64,000 bases of DNA. Origin: Dinoroseobacter sp. (GTDB taxonomy: Bacteria > Pseudomonadota > Alphaproteobacteria > Rhodobacterales > Rhodobacteraceae). Shown here piece by piece: positions 43,357 through 52,581 of the stretch (the first letter of the stretch is position 1; each line of letters opens with the position of its first letter). The translations under genes were made by a program, and so were the position numbers. Location: positions 45,878-109,877 of the forward strand of contig JASJAW010000004.1 in NCBI GenBank assembly GCA_030066795.1, written 5' to 3'. The notes under the pieces were generated by a model. The model had not been told where the DNA came from, ran no database searches, and worked only from the letters and a program-made list of their open reading frames with translations.

Positions 43357-43638
43357 ACACCTGCAAAACATTAGTACATTTAGTTCTTATGTGCTCAGGA
43401 CTTAACGCATGTTTTGATGGCAATGTACCGATACGATCAGATGAGAATCTGTCGCGCGGCGGATGGCTGGACAGGGGTTCCCGAGGACGTCCGCCGCATG
43501 TGCTGATACCCCGAAATATCGCGGAACCTCAGTAAGGCAATGACTTGCTTAGTTCTCTTTTGCTCGGGTGGACGCCTATTGGAAATCTGAGCTGACAGAC
43601 TCGGTCGTGCAAGATGTGAAAAGCAATTGGAGACTTAC

Positions 43639-43911
43639 ATGGTTTTGTTGCGGGATCGCAAACCCGAGGTGAAATCGATCAAGGAAATTGACCATAACAC
43701 CTCCTCGGAACAATTAGTGGAAGCCTACATCGAGCATCTATCGCTCTTGCTCGACAAGCATAGGGAACCCCCAACAAAAAACGTTCTGTCTGATCTAATA
43801 CGCGCCTATGAGCAAAGCCGACGGTTCTTCAAACCGCCTAAAAACCCAGATGGAATCGACAATAAAAAACGGTCCTCTGTGGTACTCAGCTTCAGACACA
43901 GCCGAGGCTAA
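43639..43911 (+). CDS. Small hypothetical protein
   Basis: A 90-residue protein from ATG 43639, which has GGAG six bases upstream. It is charged and probably helical (TSSEQLVEAYIEHLSLLLDKH, VLSDLIRAYEQSRRFFK) with no membrane segment or Cys. No family is recognised. The ribosome site and coding-like composition support it, but it stands alone. Confidence 0.45.
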   Translation: MVLLRDRKPEVKSIKEIDHNTSSEQLVEAYIEHLSLLLDKHREPPTKNVLSDLIRAYEQSRRFFKPPKNPDGIDNKKRSSVVLSFRHSRG

Positions 43912-44194
43912 GGAACTGCTGTAAATGCGCGTCAGTGACCCGCACTAAAGACAAAGAGCGCGCGCCGGCTGGTCGAAGCCAACACCAAACAAAGCTGATG
44001 GGTCGACGGCATCCTAAAAGGCGCGTTGTAGCTTTCGATCTAGTAGGTTTCGCCCCCACCTGAACGAACCACGGTCGAAAAAGAAGTTGCCCAGAACCAA
44101 TCGCAAAGTAATCCACAACGCTGCAATTGCTCATGGCAAAAAAATGGACTTCTGCGGCGCTTATCTTCCTCAAAACTTGGAGAGAACCCTAAAA

Positions 44195-45106
44195 ATGAGA
44201 TCATTCTCTTTCGCCATCATAACGACTTTATTGACCACCACAGCACTGTTGACCCAGGCTGCTCATGCTCAGGACGTAGCGGATGGAGGTTCAAGTTCCT
44301 TAGTTGTCGCAACTATAGTCGCCGATGAGGTGGACCTTGGGGATGATGACACAGTTAGATCTTCTCGTAGCGTTATTGGTGCGAGTTTTGACTGGTCAAC
44401 GGGCTCCGATTTGTCACTTGGAGTCGAGATATTGGGCGGCCGCACGTCTTACGAATTCTCTTCCCTCTTACTTGGCGATACCGATCTCGACGTGGATGAA
44501 TTTAGTGTGGCTTTGCCCGTTTCTTTTGGCTTAGGCGAAAGCGGAAGGATATTTCTTTCGCCGAGTCTCACGTTCCAAGGCGAAGACAGCGTTTCATTCA
44601 ACGATGGAGTAAGCTACGGCCTTATTGCAGGTATCGGCTGGCAAATTTCTCCAACGCTCTTTATCGGTCCTGGGATTGGGGTTGCCAGTACGCTCGTTGA
44701 GGACGACGATGCAGCGGTTTTCCCATTTCTTGTTCTAGATTGGCAGATCACTGACCAATGGTCTCTCGGCACCGGTTCGGGCTTTGCCGCTAGTCGTGGG
44801 CCGGGACTAAGGCTCGCTTACAAACCGAATGCAAACTGGGAGCTTGGTGTCGAGGCAAGGCTTGAAGAGTTCGAATTCAGTCTGGATGACGAGAGTTCAA
44901 TCCCAAATGGAGTGGGGCGCGATAGTAGTACCCCAGTCTTTCTGACGGCGCGCTACCAACCAAGCGACAATCTCGCACTCTCCGGATTTGTTGGAGCATC
45001 TGCCGGCGGCTCATTAGAGTTCTTTGATGAAGATGGTCGCAGAATCTTTGACGAGGACTACGATACTGCTCCTCTCTTAGGCTTCGCTGTAACCTTCTCA
45101 TTTTGA
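44195..45106 (+). CDS. Outer-membrane beta-barrel protein
   Basis: A 303-residue exported protein. ATG 44195 follows GGAGAG; the signal peptide ends LTQAAHAQDVAD. The mature part alternates hydrophobic and polar residues (VIGASFDWSTGSDLSLGVEILGG, SFGLGESGRIFLSPSLTF, LIAGIGWQISPTLFIGPGIGV) and ends FAVTFSF with the terminal Phe required by the Bam machinery. About ten to twelve strands are plausible. No specific channel or enzyme family is recognised. It may form a unit with the secreted protein that starts 107 bases later. Confidence 0.75.
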   Translation: MRSFSFAIITTLLTTTALLTQAAHAQDVADGGSSSLVVATIVADEVDLGDDDTVRSSRSVIGASFDWSTGSDLSLGVEILGGRTSYEFSSLLLGDTDLDVDEFSVALPVSFGLGESGRIFLSPSLTFQGEDSVSFNDGVSYGLIAGIGWQISPTLFIGPGIGVASTLVEDDDAAVFPFLVLDWQITDQWSLGTGSGFAASRGPGLRLAYKPNANWELGVEARLEEFEFSLDDESSIPNGVGRDSSTPVFLTARYQPSDNLALSGFVGASAGGSLEFFDEDGRRIFDEDYDTAPLLGFAVTFSF

Positions 45107-45213
45107 GCCCGGCAGGCGATTTTCTTGGCACCACAATGCGCCAGAAAAGTCTGAAATGAGGCGTCAATTCTATTTCTTGGGAACACAACTCCGGCACAGA
45201 GGGGTACAAGAAC

Positions 45214-46545
45214 TTGAAGACCGATAGTCACGGAAAATTTGCCCAGAAAATCAGATTGGGCGTCTGTTCACTCGCTCTAATTATGCCAGTCGCTCCAGGC
45301 TTGGCTTACGAAGGCGAAAGGCAACAATCCGGATGCTTGCCAGAGGTTTCTTCGCGCGAGAAGTCTTTGGCAACTGCTCTCAATTCGCGCGATTTGGAGA
45401 CCATACAACGCGTTGTGCGGCAATTGTTCCCTACGAATCGGAGCCCCTCAGCCGAGGCCCGTGAGCGGTTTTTTCAGTCTGATCGCAGAGCGTACTCTTA
45501 CCGTATCAGTTCTGAGGAAATAAACGCAGCGGTATCGAGCTACCTTGATAGGATTGAAGATAGCAGTTGGTGGTTGTCCAACCCACATCTTCGACCGTCA
45601 GAAATCCCATACGCTCTTCGGGTTCCCGCAGAAATGATACGTGGTCTAGTTGCGCTCGCAGAAGTAGACAATCAGTATCAAGAGCGAGTTTTGCGCCTCG
45701 CGCAAGCGGCTGGAGACTACCTCGTTTCGGCGAGCGAAGAAGCCGGAGTAAGCTACACTCCGTTTCCTTATTGGAGAGGGCGCGACGGTCGACTGGGCGG
45801 ACTATCGGAGCAAATGGCCCTTGCACTTCAAAGGTGCGGGAGGCTTGAAGAGAGCATTAGAAACGACTGGTTTGTCGTCGACGAAGCTGTCGAAGAGTAC
45901 TTTTTTGACACGGGGAAAGTCGGGGAAGCACTAGTTGAACTTGATCGGATCAACCCAAGTGATCGATATGCTGTTTGGATACTTGGGGCATCAAACTGGA
46001 TAGAAGAGCAAGTGATTTCGGTGAACTTCAACTACAACGCTTTTCCCGCCAATTTTCATTCAGAAGTGTTTCGCACAAACGGAGACGCTCACCATCTCGA
46101 TCTCGCACTTGATCGACTTCTTTATGGTGTGCTTCCGGGCATGATTTCCGCAGGGGAAGATACCGGTCATTGGGTTGACCCGCACAACGAGAGGATCGTG
46201 TATCGTACAATTATGTTGCGTGCGATGATCGAGACCCGACGCGCCATGACTCTGCAAGAGCATGATCGAAGTCTCGAAGCCGAGACGTTGGAAAAGGCTA
46301 TCTCCGCATCTTTGCAGGCTTTAGAAAGACAGATGCGCGATGCCGGTGGCATTGCGGCACCAGGACTTATGGTCGAAATCTACCTTGGCTTGGATGCCTT
46401 AAGCCAAGTGGGGATTAAACTTGCGACAGATGCCGACGTCCGGGATTCTGTGTTTGCGTTAGCGCTTCAGTCTGTAGTTACCGGGAACTTTATCGATTCA
46501 GCGAGCACCGGCATCTACTTGGCCTCATTACTTCGGCGGGGTTGA
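45214..46545 (+). CDS. Secreted protein of unknown function, mostly helical
   Basis: A 443-residue protein starting at TTG 45214 with GAGGGG upstream. An N-terminal signal peptide (VCSLALIMPVAPGLAYEGE) is followed by a largely helical domain with paired Trp (DSSWWLSNPHLRPSE) and blocks such as DRYAVWILGASNWIEEQVI and DTGHWVDPHNERIVYRTIM. The helical repeats would suit an alpha/alpha-toroid, as in many glycan-active enzymes, but no catalytic signature is recognised. Same strand as the upstream outer-membrane barrel. Confidence 0.65.
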   Translation: MKTDSHGKFAQKIRLGVCSLALIMPVAPGLAYEGERQQSGCLPEVSSREKSLATALNSRDLETIQRVVRQLFPTNRSPSAEARERFFQSDRRAYSYRISSEEINAAVSSYLDRIEDSSWWLSNPHLRPSEIPYALRVPAEMIRGLVALAEVDNQYQERVLRLAQAAGDYLVSASEEAGVSYTPFPYWRGRDGRLGGLSEQMALALQRCGRLEESIRNDWFVVDEAVEEYFFDTGKVGEALVELDRINPSDRYAVWILGASNWIEEQVISVNFNYNAFPANFHSEVFRTNGDAHHLDLALDRLLYGVLPGMISAGEDTGHWVDPHNERIVYRTIMLRAMIETRRAMTLQEHDRSLEAETLEKAISASLQALERQMRDAGGIAAPGLMVEIYLGLDALSQVGIKLATDADVRDSVFALALQSVVTGNFIDSASTGIYLASLLRRG

Positions 46546-46710
46546 TCACTTGGTTTTTTAGAAGGTGCACTGGGGTTTTCCGACCCATCCTTTTTTGTCC
46601 AGCATATAACATCAGAGCTATACCGTTTCGCACTGGGCGCTGGAGCCATACCAGCGCCCCGGCAGCAATTCAGACCTTCAGAAGGAGATTGGACGAGTTT
46701 CTACCCGAGA

Positions 46711-47766
46711 TCATCCCGCCCTATGATTATGGATCCGATCTGCGAGATCTCCATAAACGACCGACCGAACGCCAGCGAGAAAGTCATGCGGAAACCCTGT
46801 GGGTAGAGCCGACAAAGTATCAAGCTTGGCAACTGCATCCGCTGGTAAATAGTGATCCAGAATCGCGAGATTGTCTTCAAGCTGAGAAACAGACCGGGCA
46901 CCAATGATTGGGATTACAGGTGTACGGTACGGGCGTTGTCTGATCCAAGCCAAGGCGACTTGGTGAGGCTTCAAATCTATCTCCTGCCCAATCCGTACGA
47001 GCTCTTCGGCTATCTTGATGGAACGGTCTTCGTTTACCTTCAGAAGGTCGCCAAGACCTATCACGTCATATCGCGCCGCCCGCGATTCATCCTTTCTATT
47101 CTCGAGATACTTCCCCGTCAGCGCGCCGCCTGCAAGCGGGCTCCAAGCACAGATTGCCAAGTCCAGTTCTTCAGCCATCGGGATCAATTCACGCTCAACC
47201 GTGCGCTCTATGAGATTGTACTGAAGTTGGAGGCCTACGAATGCAGTCCAACCGCGCAATTCGGCCAACATATTCGCTCGAGACACCCACCACGCTGGCG
47301 CATCCGAGATTCCCAGATACAGAATTTTGCCAGATCGCACCGCATCGTCGAGGGCACGCATAGTCTCCTCCGCCGGCGTACACATGTCATGGGCGTGGAC
47401 CCAATAGATGTCGATGTAATCAGTCTGAAGCCGCTTCAAACTTTCTTCCAGCGACTCAACGAGGTTTTTGCGGTGCGAGCCAGCCGCGTTCACGTTACCC
47501 TCGGCGCGCGCCAGCGTGAACTTTGTGGACAGGACTACGTTCCCACGGCGCCCTTTAAGCGCATCTCCTAGGAATTGCTCGCTTTCTCCATTCGTATAAA
47601 CATTCGCCGTATCGACGAAATTACCGCCGCGATCTAGAAAGACATCGAGCATTCTACTGCTTTCATCTGAAGAAGCGCCCCAGTTCCACGTTTGCCCGAA
47701 CGTCATAGTGCCCAGCGCGAGCTCCGAGACACGCAAACCGGAGCTGCCAAAAAGCTTGTACCGCAT
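46711..47766 (-). CDS. Aldo/keto reductase
   Basis: A 351-residue NADPH-dependent oxidoreductase of the AKR superfamily. The catalytic tetrad is complete: Asp52 and Tyr57 in VDTANVYTNGESE, Lys82 in STKF and His124 in YWVHAHD. Late NADP-binding blocks WSPLAGGALTGKYL and PIIGARSVSQLEDNL are present. ATG 47766 has AAAGGAA upstream. It follows the secreted-protein gene at 47804-48379 by 37 bases on the same strand and a LysR gene diverges beyond that, so the two are probably a LysR-controlled unit. Confidence 0.92.
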   Translation of the reverse strand: MRYKLFGSSGLRVSELALGTMTFGQTWNWGASSDESSRMLDVFLDRGGNFVDTANVYTNGESEQFLGDALKGRRGNVVLSTKFTLARAEGNVNAAGSHRKNLVESLEESLKRLQTDYIDIYWVHAHDMCTPAEETMRALDDAVRSGKILYLGISDAPAWWVSRANMLAELRGWTAFVGLQLQYNLIERTVERELIPMAEELDLAICAWSPLAGGALTGKYLENRKDESRAARYDVIGLGDLLKVNEDRSIKIAEELVRIGQEIDLKPHQVALAWIRQRPYRTPVIPIIGARSVSQLEDNLAILDHYLPADAVAKLDTLSALPTGFPHDFLAGVRSVVYGDLADRIHNHRAG

Positions 47767-47803
47767 GATCAAGGTTCCTTTAGTTCTCTTCACTGAGAAA
47801 AGC

Positions 47804-48379
47804 TCAAAACTGCTCAACGAAGGAAGCGCCAGCGGATTGCAGTTGTTTTGGCCGACCTTCGGGAGAGCACATGTCCGCTGTCCTGAAGCCTGGAGTGGCG
47901 ACACCGTCTTGGATCTTAACAATATCGTGATCGAAACCGCATTCCGATCGAGGGCGCATGAATAGACAGGTCTCTTCTGTGACGTCGCGTTGAACGCCAA
48001 CCTCGAACAGGCCGTCAGCACACTCAGCAGCGGCTCCCAAGCCGCGAGGGCTGTCGAGTGTAAAAAGAACTCTGTCGAAACGAACGGTTGCTTCAACCGT
48101 GCCTTCCAAATCCGGCACAGAGTCTCCCAGCTCTATGCCCCCTTGAAACACCATTGTGTACAATGGGAGCCCGCATTCCTCGTCTGCAAAGAACCGATAA
48201 CGCGTGGTTTGTTCCGCGCCATGGAGCAAATATGTGCGACGCAAGTGCACAACTTCGTCAGTCGGGCCGAGTGCAAGCGAACTGCACGGAGAACTAGAAA
48301 ACTCGATCGGTCCTTCCTGTGCATGCACCGGATGTATTAAGGCGCATGCAAGAAGGCAAAGAGTCCAAATGTATCGCAT
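47804..48379 (-). CDS. Small secreted protein, family shared with 51932-52513
   Basis: A 191-residue exported protein (signal peptide ends LIHPVHAQEG) with six or more cysteines, so disulfide-bonded in the periplasm. Blocks VVHLRRTYLL, RYRFFADEECGLPLYTM and CGFDHDIVKIQDG align with TAYLQATTVF, FEIFADPELQMPLFKY and CMDMDLVMVDQEG of the protein at 51932-52513, showing they are distant paralogues. Domain family not named with confidence; a calycin-like beta-barrel is possible. First gene of a unit with the aldo/keto reductase. Confidence 0.7.
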   Translation of the reverse strand: MRYIWTLCLLACALIHPVHAQEGPIEFSSSPCSSLALGPTDEVVHLRRTYLLHGAEQTTRYRFFADEECGLPLYTMVFQGGIELGDSVPDLEGTVEATVRFDRVLFTLDSPRGLGAAAECADGLFEVGVQRDVTEETCLFMRPRSECGFDHDIVKIQDGVATPGFRTADMCSPEGRPKQLQSAGASFVEQF

Positions 48380-48418
48380 CAGTCGATTTCCTTTCTGCTC
48401 GTGACATCGACTGATACG
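48376..48418. repeat. Inverted repeat over the start of the secreted-protein gene
   Basis: ATCAGTCGAT at 48378-48387 is repeated inversely as ATCGACTGAT at 48406-48415; with flanks, 12 of 13 bases pair. The left arm overlaps the ATG and the 18-base centre holds the ribosome site. It could be an operator or an RNA hairpin that hides the start. Confidence 0.45.
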
Positions 48419-48443
48419 CTTCGTTGAGTTATTGTTGAAATTG

Positions 48444-48464
48444 AATAAATGTCTAAAATTTATT
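48444..48464. promoter_or_regulatory. AT-rich dyad upstream of LysR gene
   Basis: AATAAAT (48444-48450) and ATTTATT (48458-48464) form a perfect dyad with seven bases between, directly before the lysR start. LysR sites are typically interrupted dyads near the divergent promoter, so this is a candidate autoregulatory box. Confidence 0.4.
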
Positions 48465-48470
48465 GACACT

Positions 48471-49391
48471 ATGAATGACTCGTTGCCCAAGATACCCAGA
48501 ACGCTTGACCTCAACCTTCTGCGTGTCTTCGACACCCTTATGCGCGAGCGCAGTGTATCAGGCGCCGCCATACGCCTTAATCTCACTCAGCCGAGTACAA
48601 GCAATGCCCTTGAACGCCTTCGGCACGCATTGGGTGATCGGCTTCTTGTCAGGCAGGGAAACACGATGGTACCGACCCAAGCAGCACAGGACTTCTGGCC
48701 ACATGTACAAGCTGCTCTCGCAAAAATCGAAACGGGACTGGAGACCCTACAGCATTTCGATCCTTCAACGGCCGAAGGGAAGCTGACCATTGGGATTGAC
48801 GCCTACAGCATGGCCATCATGGGACCTTTGTTCACGGCTAACCTCAAATCTCAGGCACCGGGTCTTGCCATCGAGTATCATGCTTCATCCCCGCATCTTG
48901 CTAGTGAGTCACTGTTGAACGGTCAGTTTGACGTAGTCATCGGCCCGGTCTGGAAACCGCTACCCGGCCTTGAGCACAAGACCCTTAAGAACGAGACGTT
49001 CACGTGCCTTTTGAGCAGGAAGCTTCAAGTCACCTCCGTTGACGGAACGATTAGTCTCGATAGCTACTCCAGCCTGCCGCATCTGCTGTACTCAGAAGTT
49101 GGCATTGTAGAGGGCAATGTGGATGTGGGCTTGGAATCCATTGGGCGCTCTCGAACCGTCGGCGTGTCCACTCCCTTCGAGAGCACGGTACCAGAAATCC
49201 TGAACTCAGAAGAAATGATCATGACCATCGGACGTTCATTAGGCGAAAAGCTCGCAAAACAGTTCAAGCTTCGTCTTTTGGAACCTCCTGTCCCCGTCCC
49301 AGGTTTCGAGATCGGCCTAGTTTGGTCACCGGTTAACTCGTCGTCCAAGCGGCATTCCTGGTTGCGCGACGCAATAGAAGCCAGCCTTTGA
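48471..49391 (+). CDS. LysR-family transcriptional regulator (NodD/PcpR-like)
   Basis: A 306-residue regulator. LDLNLLRVFDTLMRERSVSGAAIRLNLTQPSTSNALERLRHALGDRLLVR is the winged helix-turn-helix of the NodD/PcpR-like branch; the effector domain starts at KLTIGIDAYSMAIM. ATG 48471 is preferred over an upstream TTG because homology begins soon after. Divergent from the secreted protein/aldo-keto reductase unit, its likely target. Confidence 0.88.
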   Translation: MNDSLPKIPRTLDLNLLRVFDTLMRERSVSGAAIRLNLTQPSTSNALERLRHALGDRLLVRQGNTMVPTQAAQDFWPHVQAALAKIETGLETLQHFDPSTAEGKLTIGIDAYSMAIMGPLFTANLKSQAPGLAIEYHASSPHLASESLLNGQFDVVIGPVWKPLPGLEHKTLKNETFTCLLSRKLQVTSVDGTISLDSYSSLPHLLYSEVGIVEGNVDVGLESIGRSRTVGVSTPFESTVPEILNSEEMIMTIGRSLGEKLAKQFKLRLLEPPVPVPGFEIGLVWSPVNSSSKRHSWLRDAIEASL

Positions 49392-49629
49392 AGATGATCG
49401 GCTTTATTTAGGAGTTCACCGCAGGTGCGCGGACCCAAGCGGGTCACGTGAGGTAGCGGTCTCGCTCCCGACACCTATTAAGCAGTTTTAGCACCAAACT
49501 TGGGTCGACTAGTTGAGCAGGTCTGCACACGTCAGTTTTACACAATACTCAATTGTGTCCAGCCGTTACGAGACGTGCGTGCGGTACCGTATCCGAAGGA
49601 GAAGCACCCCCTGAAGGAGTGGGACCAGC

Positions 49630-51456
49630 ATGACGCTCGTTATTGTCACGGATTCAAACTGGAATAGCGTCGCATTCTGGAATTCGGTGAGCTCGAGCGG
49701 CCCTGGGTCAACCCTCGACTTTTCTGCGCTCGACACAAATTTCGGCTTGGATTTGGAACAGCTCGCTGGCTTTTTCACGATCAGTCGGAATGCAAGCACT
49801 TTTTCCGTCGGACAGGTTGGGACACCGTCCGTCGATGCAACGTTCGCGAGTGGAACTCTGTTATCTTTCTTCACGAGGATTATCGGAACGGACGGACAAG
49901 ACATCGTGGTCGGTTCTGAAGCCGGGGACACGATCTTAGGGGGCGGCGGCGACGATCAGCTGAGTGGGCTGGGCGGAGACGACACTCTCGAAGGGGGAGT
50001 TGGCGATGACCGTTTGATCGGCGATCTCGACGGAGTATTTCCGCAGCCGGGTGACGGCGATGACACGCTTCGAGGCGGTGAAGGAAATGATATCCTCGAC
50101 GGCGGCGGCGGAACGAACTTTCTCGATGGCGGTCCTGGTGACGATGATATCGACAGCCTTGGCGTTGATGACACTGTCATTGGGGGTGATGGTGACGACA
50201 CCATTTTGCTCGACGGTTCTGGAACGATCGACGCAGGTATGGGGAATGACAACGTTACTATTCGTGGGACCGGTGTCGCGTTCCTTGGGGCTGGTAATGA
50301 TTTTGCGACAGCCTTCATTTCTTCTTTCCCAGGCGAGCCCGACCAAGGTGCAACAATCTTTGGCGGAGAGGGAAACGATTTCATCGACGGCGGTCCGAGT
50401 GATTTTATCTATGGTGATGAGGGAGACGACGACCTTTTCGGTTCAAGGGGAGCGACTCTCTTTGGGGGAACAGGCAACGATCTGCTGTTTCTCATTGGTG
50501 ACGTAGACGCCGATGGCGGAGAGGGTGACGACGAATTCACCTTTAGATCCGGTGGGACCATGACCGGTGGGCTGGGGAGCGACACATATATCCTAGCGAC
50601 CAACTTCGCAGGGGACCCCGGTGACACGACCATCACCGACTTCGATTCCAGCCAAGACTTCATTGACTTTGGTCCATACTACGACCACATGCGCGAGCTA
50701 CGCGCTGACTTCGAAGACAACCTGCGGCTGGATCAAAGCAACGGTTTTGACACCAAAGGCAATCCGGTCGACTACTCCAACAACGCGTCGTTTGCTGATC
50801 TCTCTTTTTCATTCAGCTTTACGGGTGGGTCAGCGACCGGTTCGTTTTTCACTGCTGACAGCACAAATGTTCTCTGCTTTGCTGCTGGGACTCTTATCTT
50901 AACTGAAACTGGAGAGGTCCCGATCGAAACCTTGCGCGTTGGTGATCGGGTGATCACGCGCGACAACGGCCCGCGTCCGATTATCTTTGTTGCTGCTAAA
51001 CAACTGGATCATTCATCTCTAGTGCGAAATCCCAAAATGCGTCCGATTGTCATTGCCCCCGATCTTATCGGTGCGACAGATCGGTTGATCGTATCGCCGC
51101 AGCACTGTTTGCTGATGCGTGATGAGCGCGGCGACGAAATGCTAGTGAAAGCTGCGCATCTTGCGCGCATGAAAGGCGGCAAAGCTCGTATCGCATTTGG
51201 TCGTCGAACGATTACCTATGTGCATGTGATGTTTGAGGAACACCAGGTAATCTACGCCAACGGTGCGCCAGCGGAGAGTTTTTACCCAGGTCCACAGGCA
51301 CTGAAGACGTTGCACCCGTTCAAGTTGCATCAACTTCTATCGCTGTTCCCGCGCTTAGCTAGCGAGGGCGCTGAAACGACGTATGGTCCTCCTGCACGAA
51401 CGACCTCGCGGTGGTGCAAGATGCCTAAGTACTTGGCTGAAATGCAGTGCGCGTAA
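49630..51456 (+). CDS. RTX calcium-binding protein with C-terminal Hint domain
   Basis: A 608-residue protein without signal peptide, expected to leave by type I secretion. Residues about 90-320 carry many calcium-binding nonapeptides (GGGGDDQLSGLGGDDTLEGG, GGEGNDILDGG, GGTGNDLLF). A Hint domain starts at Cys416 (CFAAGTLILTETGEVPIETL, then VGDRVITRD and SPQHCLL), the fold used for protein self-cleavage in hedgehog and intein-like proteins; Hint_2 domains of this type are frequent on roseobacter RTX proteins. No adhesin or enzyme domain is seen in the first 90 residues. ATG 49630 follows GGAGTGGGACC. Confidence 0.88.
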   Translation: MTLVIVTDSNWNSVAFWNSVSSSGPGSTLDFSALDTNFGLDLEQLAGFFTISRNASTFSVGQVGTPSVDATFASGTLLSFFTRIIGTDGQDIVVGSEAGDTILGGGGDDQLSGLGGDDTLEGGVGDDRLIGDLDGVFPQPGDGDDTLRGGEGNDILDGGGGTNFLDGGPGDDDIDSLGVDDTVIGGDGDDTILLDGSGTIDAGMGNDNVTIRGTGVAFLGAGNDFATAFISSFPGEPDQGATIFGGEGNDFIDGGPSDFIYGDEGDDDLFGSRGATLFGGTGNDLLFLIGDVDADGGEGDDEFTFRSGGTMTGGLGSDTYILATNFAGDPGDTTITDFDSSQDFIDFGPYYDHMRELRADFEDNLRLDQSNGFDTKGNPVDYSNNASFADLSFSFSFTGGSATGSFFTADSTNVLCFAAGTLILTETGEVPIETLRVGDRVITRDNGPRPIIFVAAKQLDHSSLVRNPKMRPIVIAPDLIGATDRLIVSPQHCLLMRDERGDEMLVKAAHLARMKGGKARIAFGRRTITYVHVMFEEHQVIYANGAPAESFYPGPQALKTLHPFKLHQLLSLFPRLASEGAETTYGPPARTTSRWCKMPKYLAEMQCA

Positions 51457-51512
51457 TACATGGAGCTCGCAAAGAGACTTTGGCTTTTGCGAGAAGCAAA
51501 ATCGCCAAACTG

Positions 51513-51800
51513 CTAGAAGAACCAACTATAGCTTACGGTCGCGCGTAGATAGTCGAGGCTCTGCGCTATATCAGCCATGTTGCCGGCCCCATCGTCAATG
51601 CTGTAGCGCTCGGTGCCTAGGTCTACATATCCGACTTCGCCGCGAAGCATCGAGTCTTCACCGACCCTAGCAGCAAGCCCCAAGCCCGTTGTCCAGCCAG
51701 TTCGGAAATTATCGTCGGAAGCCCTGGACATCGTTGCCCCCGACGCGAAAACAAACTCGGTATTGGACGACCCGAACCGCGATATGGTCGGCAACAGCAT
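51513..51800 (-). pseudogene. C-terminal fragment of an outer-membrane beta-barrel protein
   Basis: About 95 residues read like the last four strands of an OmpW/opacity-type barrel: NTEFVFASGATMSRASDD, GWTTGLGLAARVGEDSMLRGEVGYVDLG and YLRATVSYSWFF with a terminal Phe. The frame stays open upstream only to about 51850 without a signal peptide or good ribosome site, so the 5' part is missing. Likely a relic. Confidence 0.6.
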
Positions 51801-51931
51801 CGGTTGCCGGCGCAGCTTCCTTTTCTTTGGAGTTGTCTTTTCTACCGTGTGCGGCAGTTACGCAAACTCGCTCAAACTACACTGCTCTTAGAAATTGCGA
51901 GCATACGAGGTTTTGTCAGTATCATAGTCGG

Positions 51932-52513
51932 TCAATCCAATTTGAAGTAGGCGTCGGTACCGATCTCTGTCGATCTGGTTACACACCGGTCAACATCGCC
52001 ACCACCGTAACGCAGCCGTTGCCCTTCCTGATCAACCATGACCAGATCCATGTCCATGCAGTCTGTGACTATAAATGGAGGGCCATCTACGCAGTCCTTT
52101 ATTTCGACCGCTTCCCCGATTTGCAAAGGGCAGTCCGCCATGTTCAACGCTGCCCAAATGTCAGGTTCATCAACGAAGATCTCCACTCGTGAAAAATCAT
52201 TCGTCATGTTGACCTCCATTGCACCGGGAACAACAGAGGACGGTCCCAGCGCCTCCCAAGGACCGCTTGAGTGGTACTTGAATAGTGGCATCTGCAACTC
52301 GGGGTCAGCGAAGATCTCGAAGATCAGATCTTGAGCATCCTCCGTAAACACTGTGGTGGCCTGTAGATAGGCCGTGCCTCCATCAGGTGCTGGTTGCTCG
52401 CCAATTCCGGTCTTCCAGGTTCCAAGGACGTTTTTTGGCGTCGTTTCGCCAAGGGCTGCACCGCTGACCAGAAGACTTGTTACGGCACACAAAGTGAATA
52501 GTCTTTTTGACAT
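51932..52513 (-). CDS. Small secreted protein, family shared with 47804-48379
   Basis: A 193-residue exported protein (signal peptide ends VSGAALGETT; AGGAG precedes its ATG). NVLGTWKTGIGEQPAPDGGTAYLQATTVF, FEIFADPELQMPLFKY and VVPGAMEVNM are its blocks; four cysteines near the end (MADCPLQIG, KDCVDGPPFIVTDCMDMD, DRCVTR). Aligns with the protein at 47804-48379. Last gene of a minus-strand series with a membrane protein and an ABA4-like protein behind a TetR regulator; 68 bases separate it from the membrane-protein gene. Confidence 0.75.
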   Translation of the reverse strand: MSKRLFTLCAVTSLLVSGAALGETTPKNVLGTWKTGIGEQPAPDGGTAYLQATTVFTEDAQDLIFEIFADPELQMPLFKYHSSGPWEALGPSSVVPGAMEVNMTNDFSRVEIFVDEPDIWAALNMADCPLQIGEAVEIKDCVDGPPFIVTDCMDMDLVMVDQEGQRLRYGGGDVDRCVTRSTEIGTDAYFKLD

Positions 52514-52581
52514 TTCGTTCTCCTAGTTTTTCTGAGAAGGCGCTGGGTACCCAGGAAAGGCGACCAGAGCACGGACCTGTG

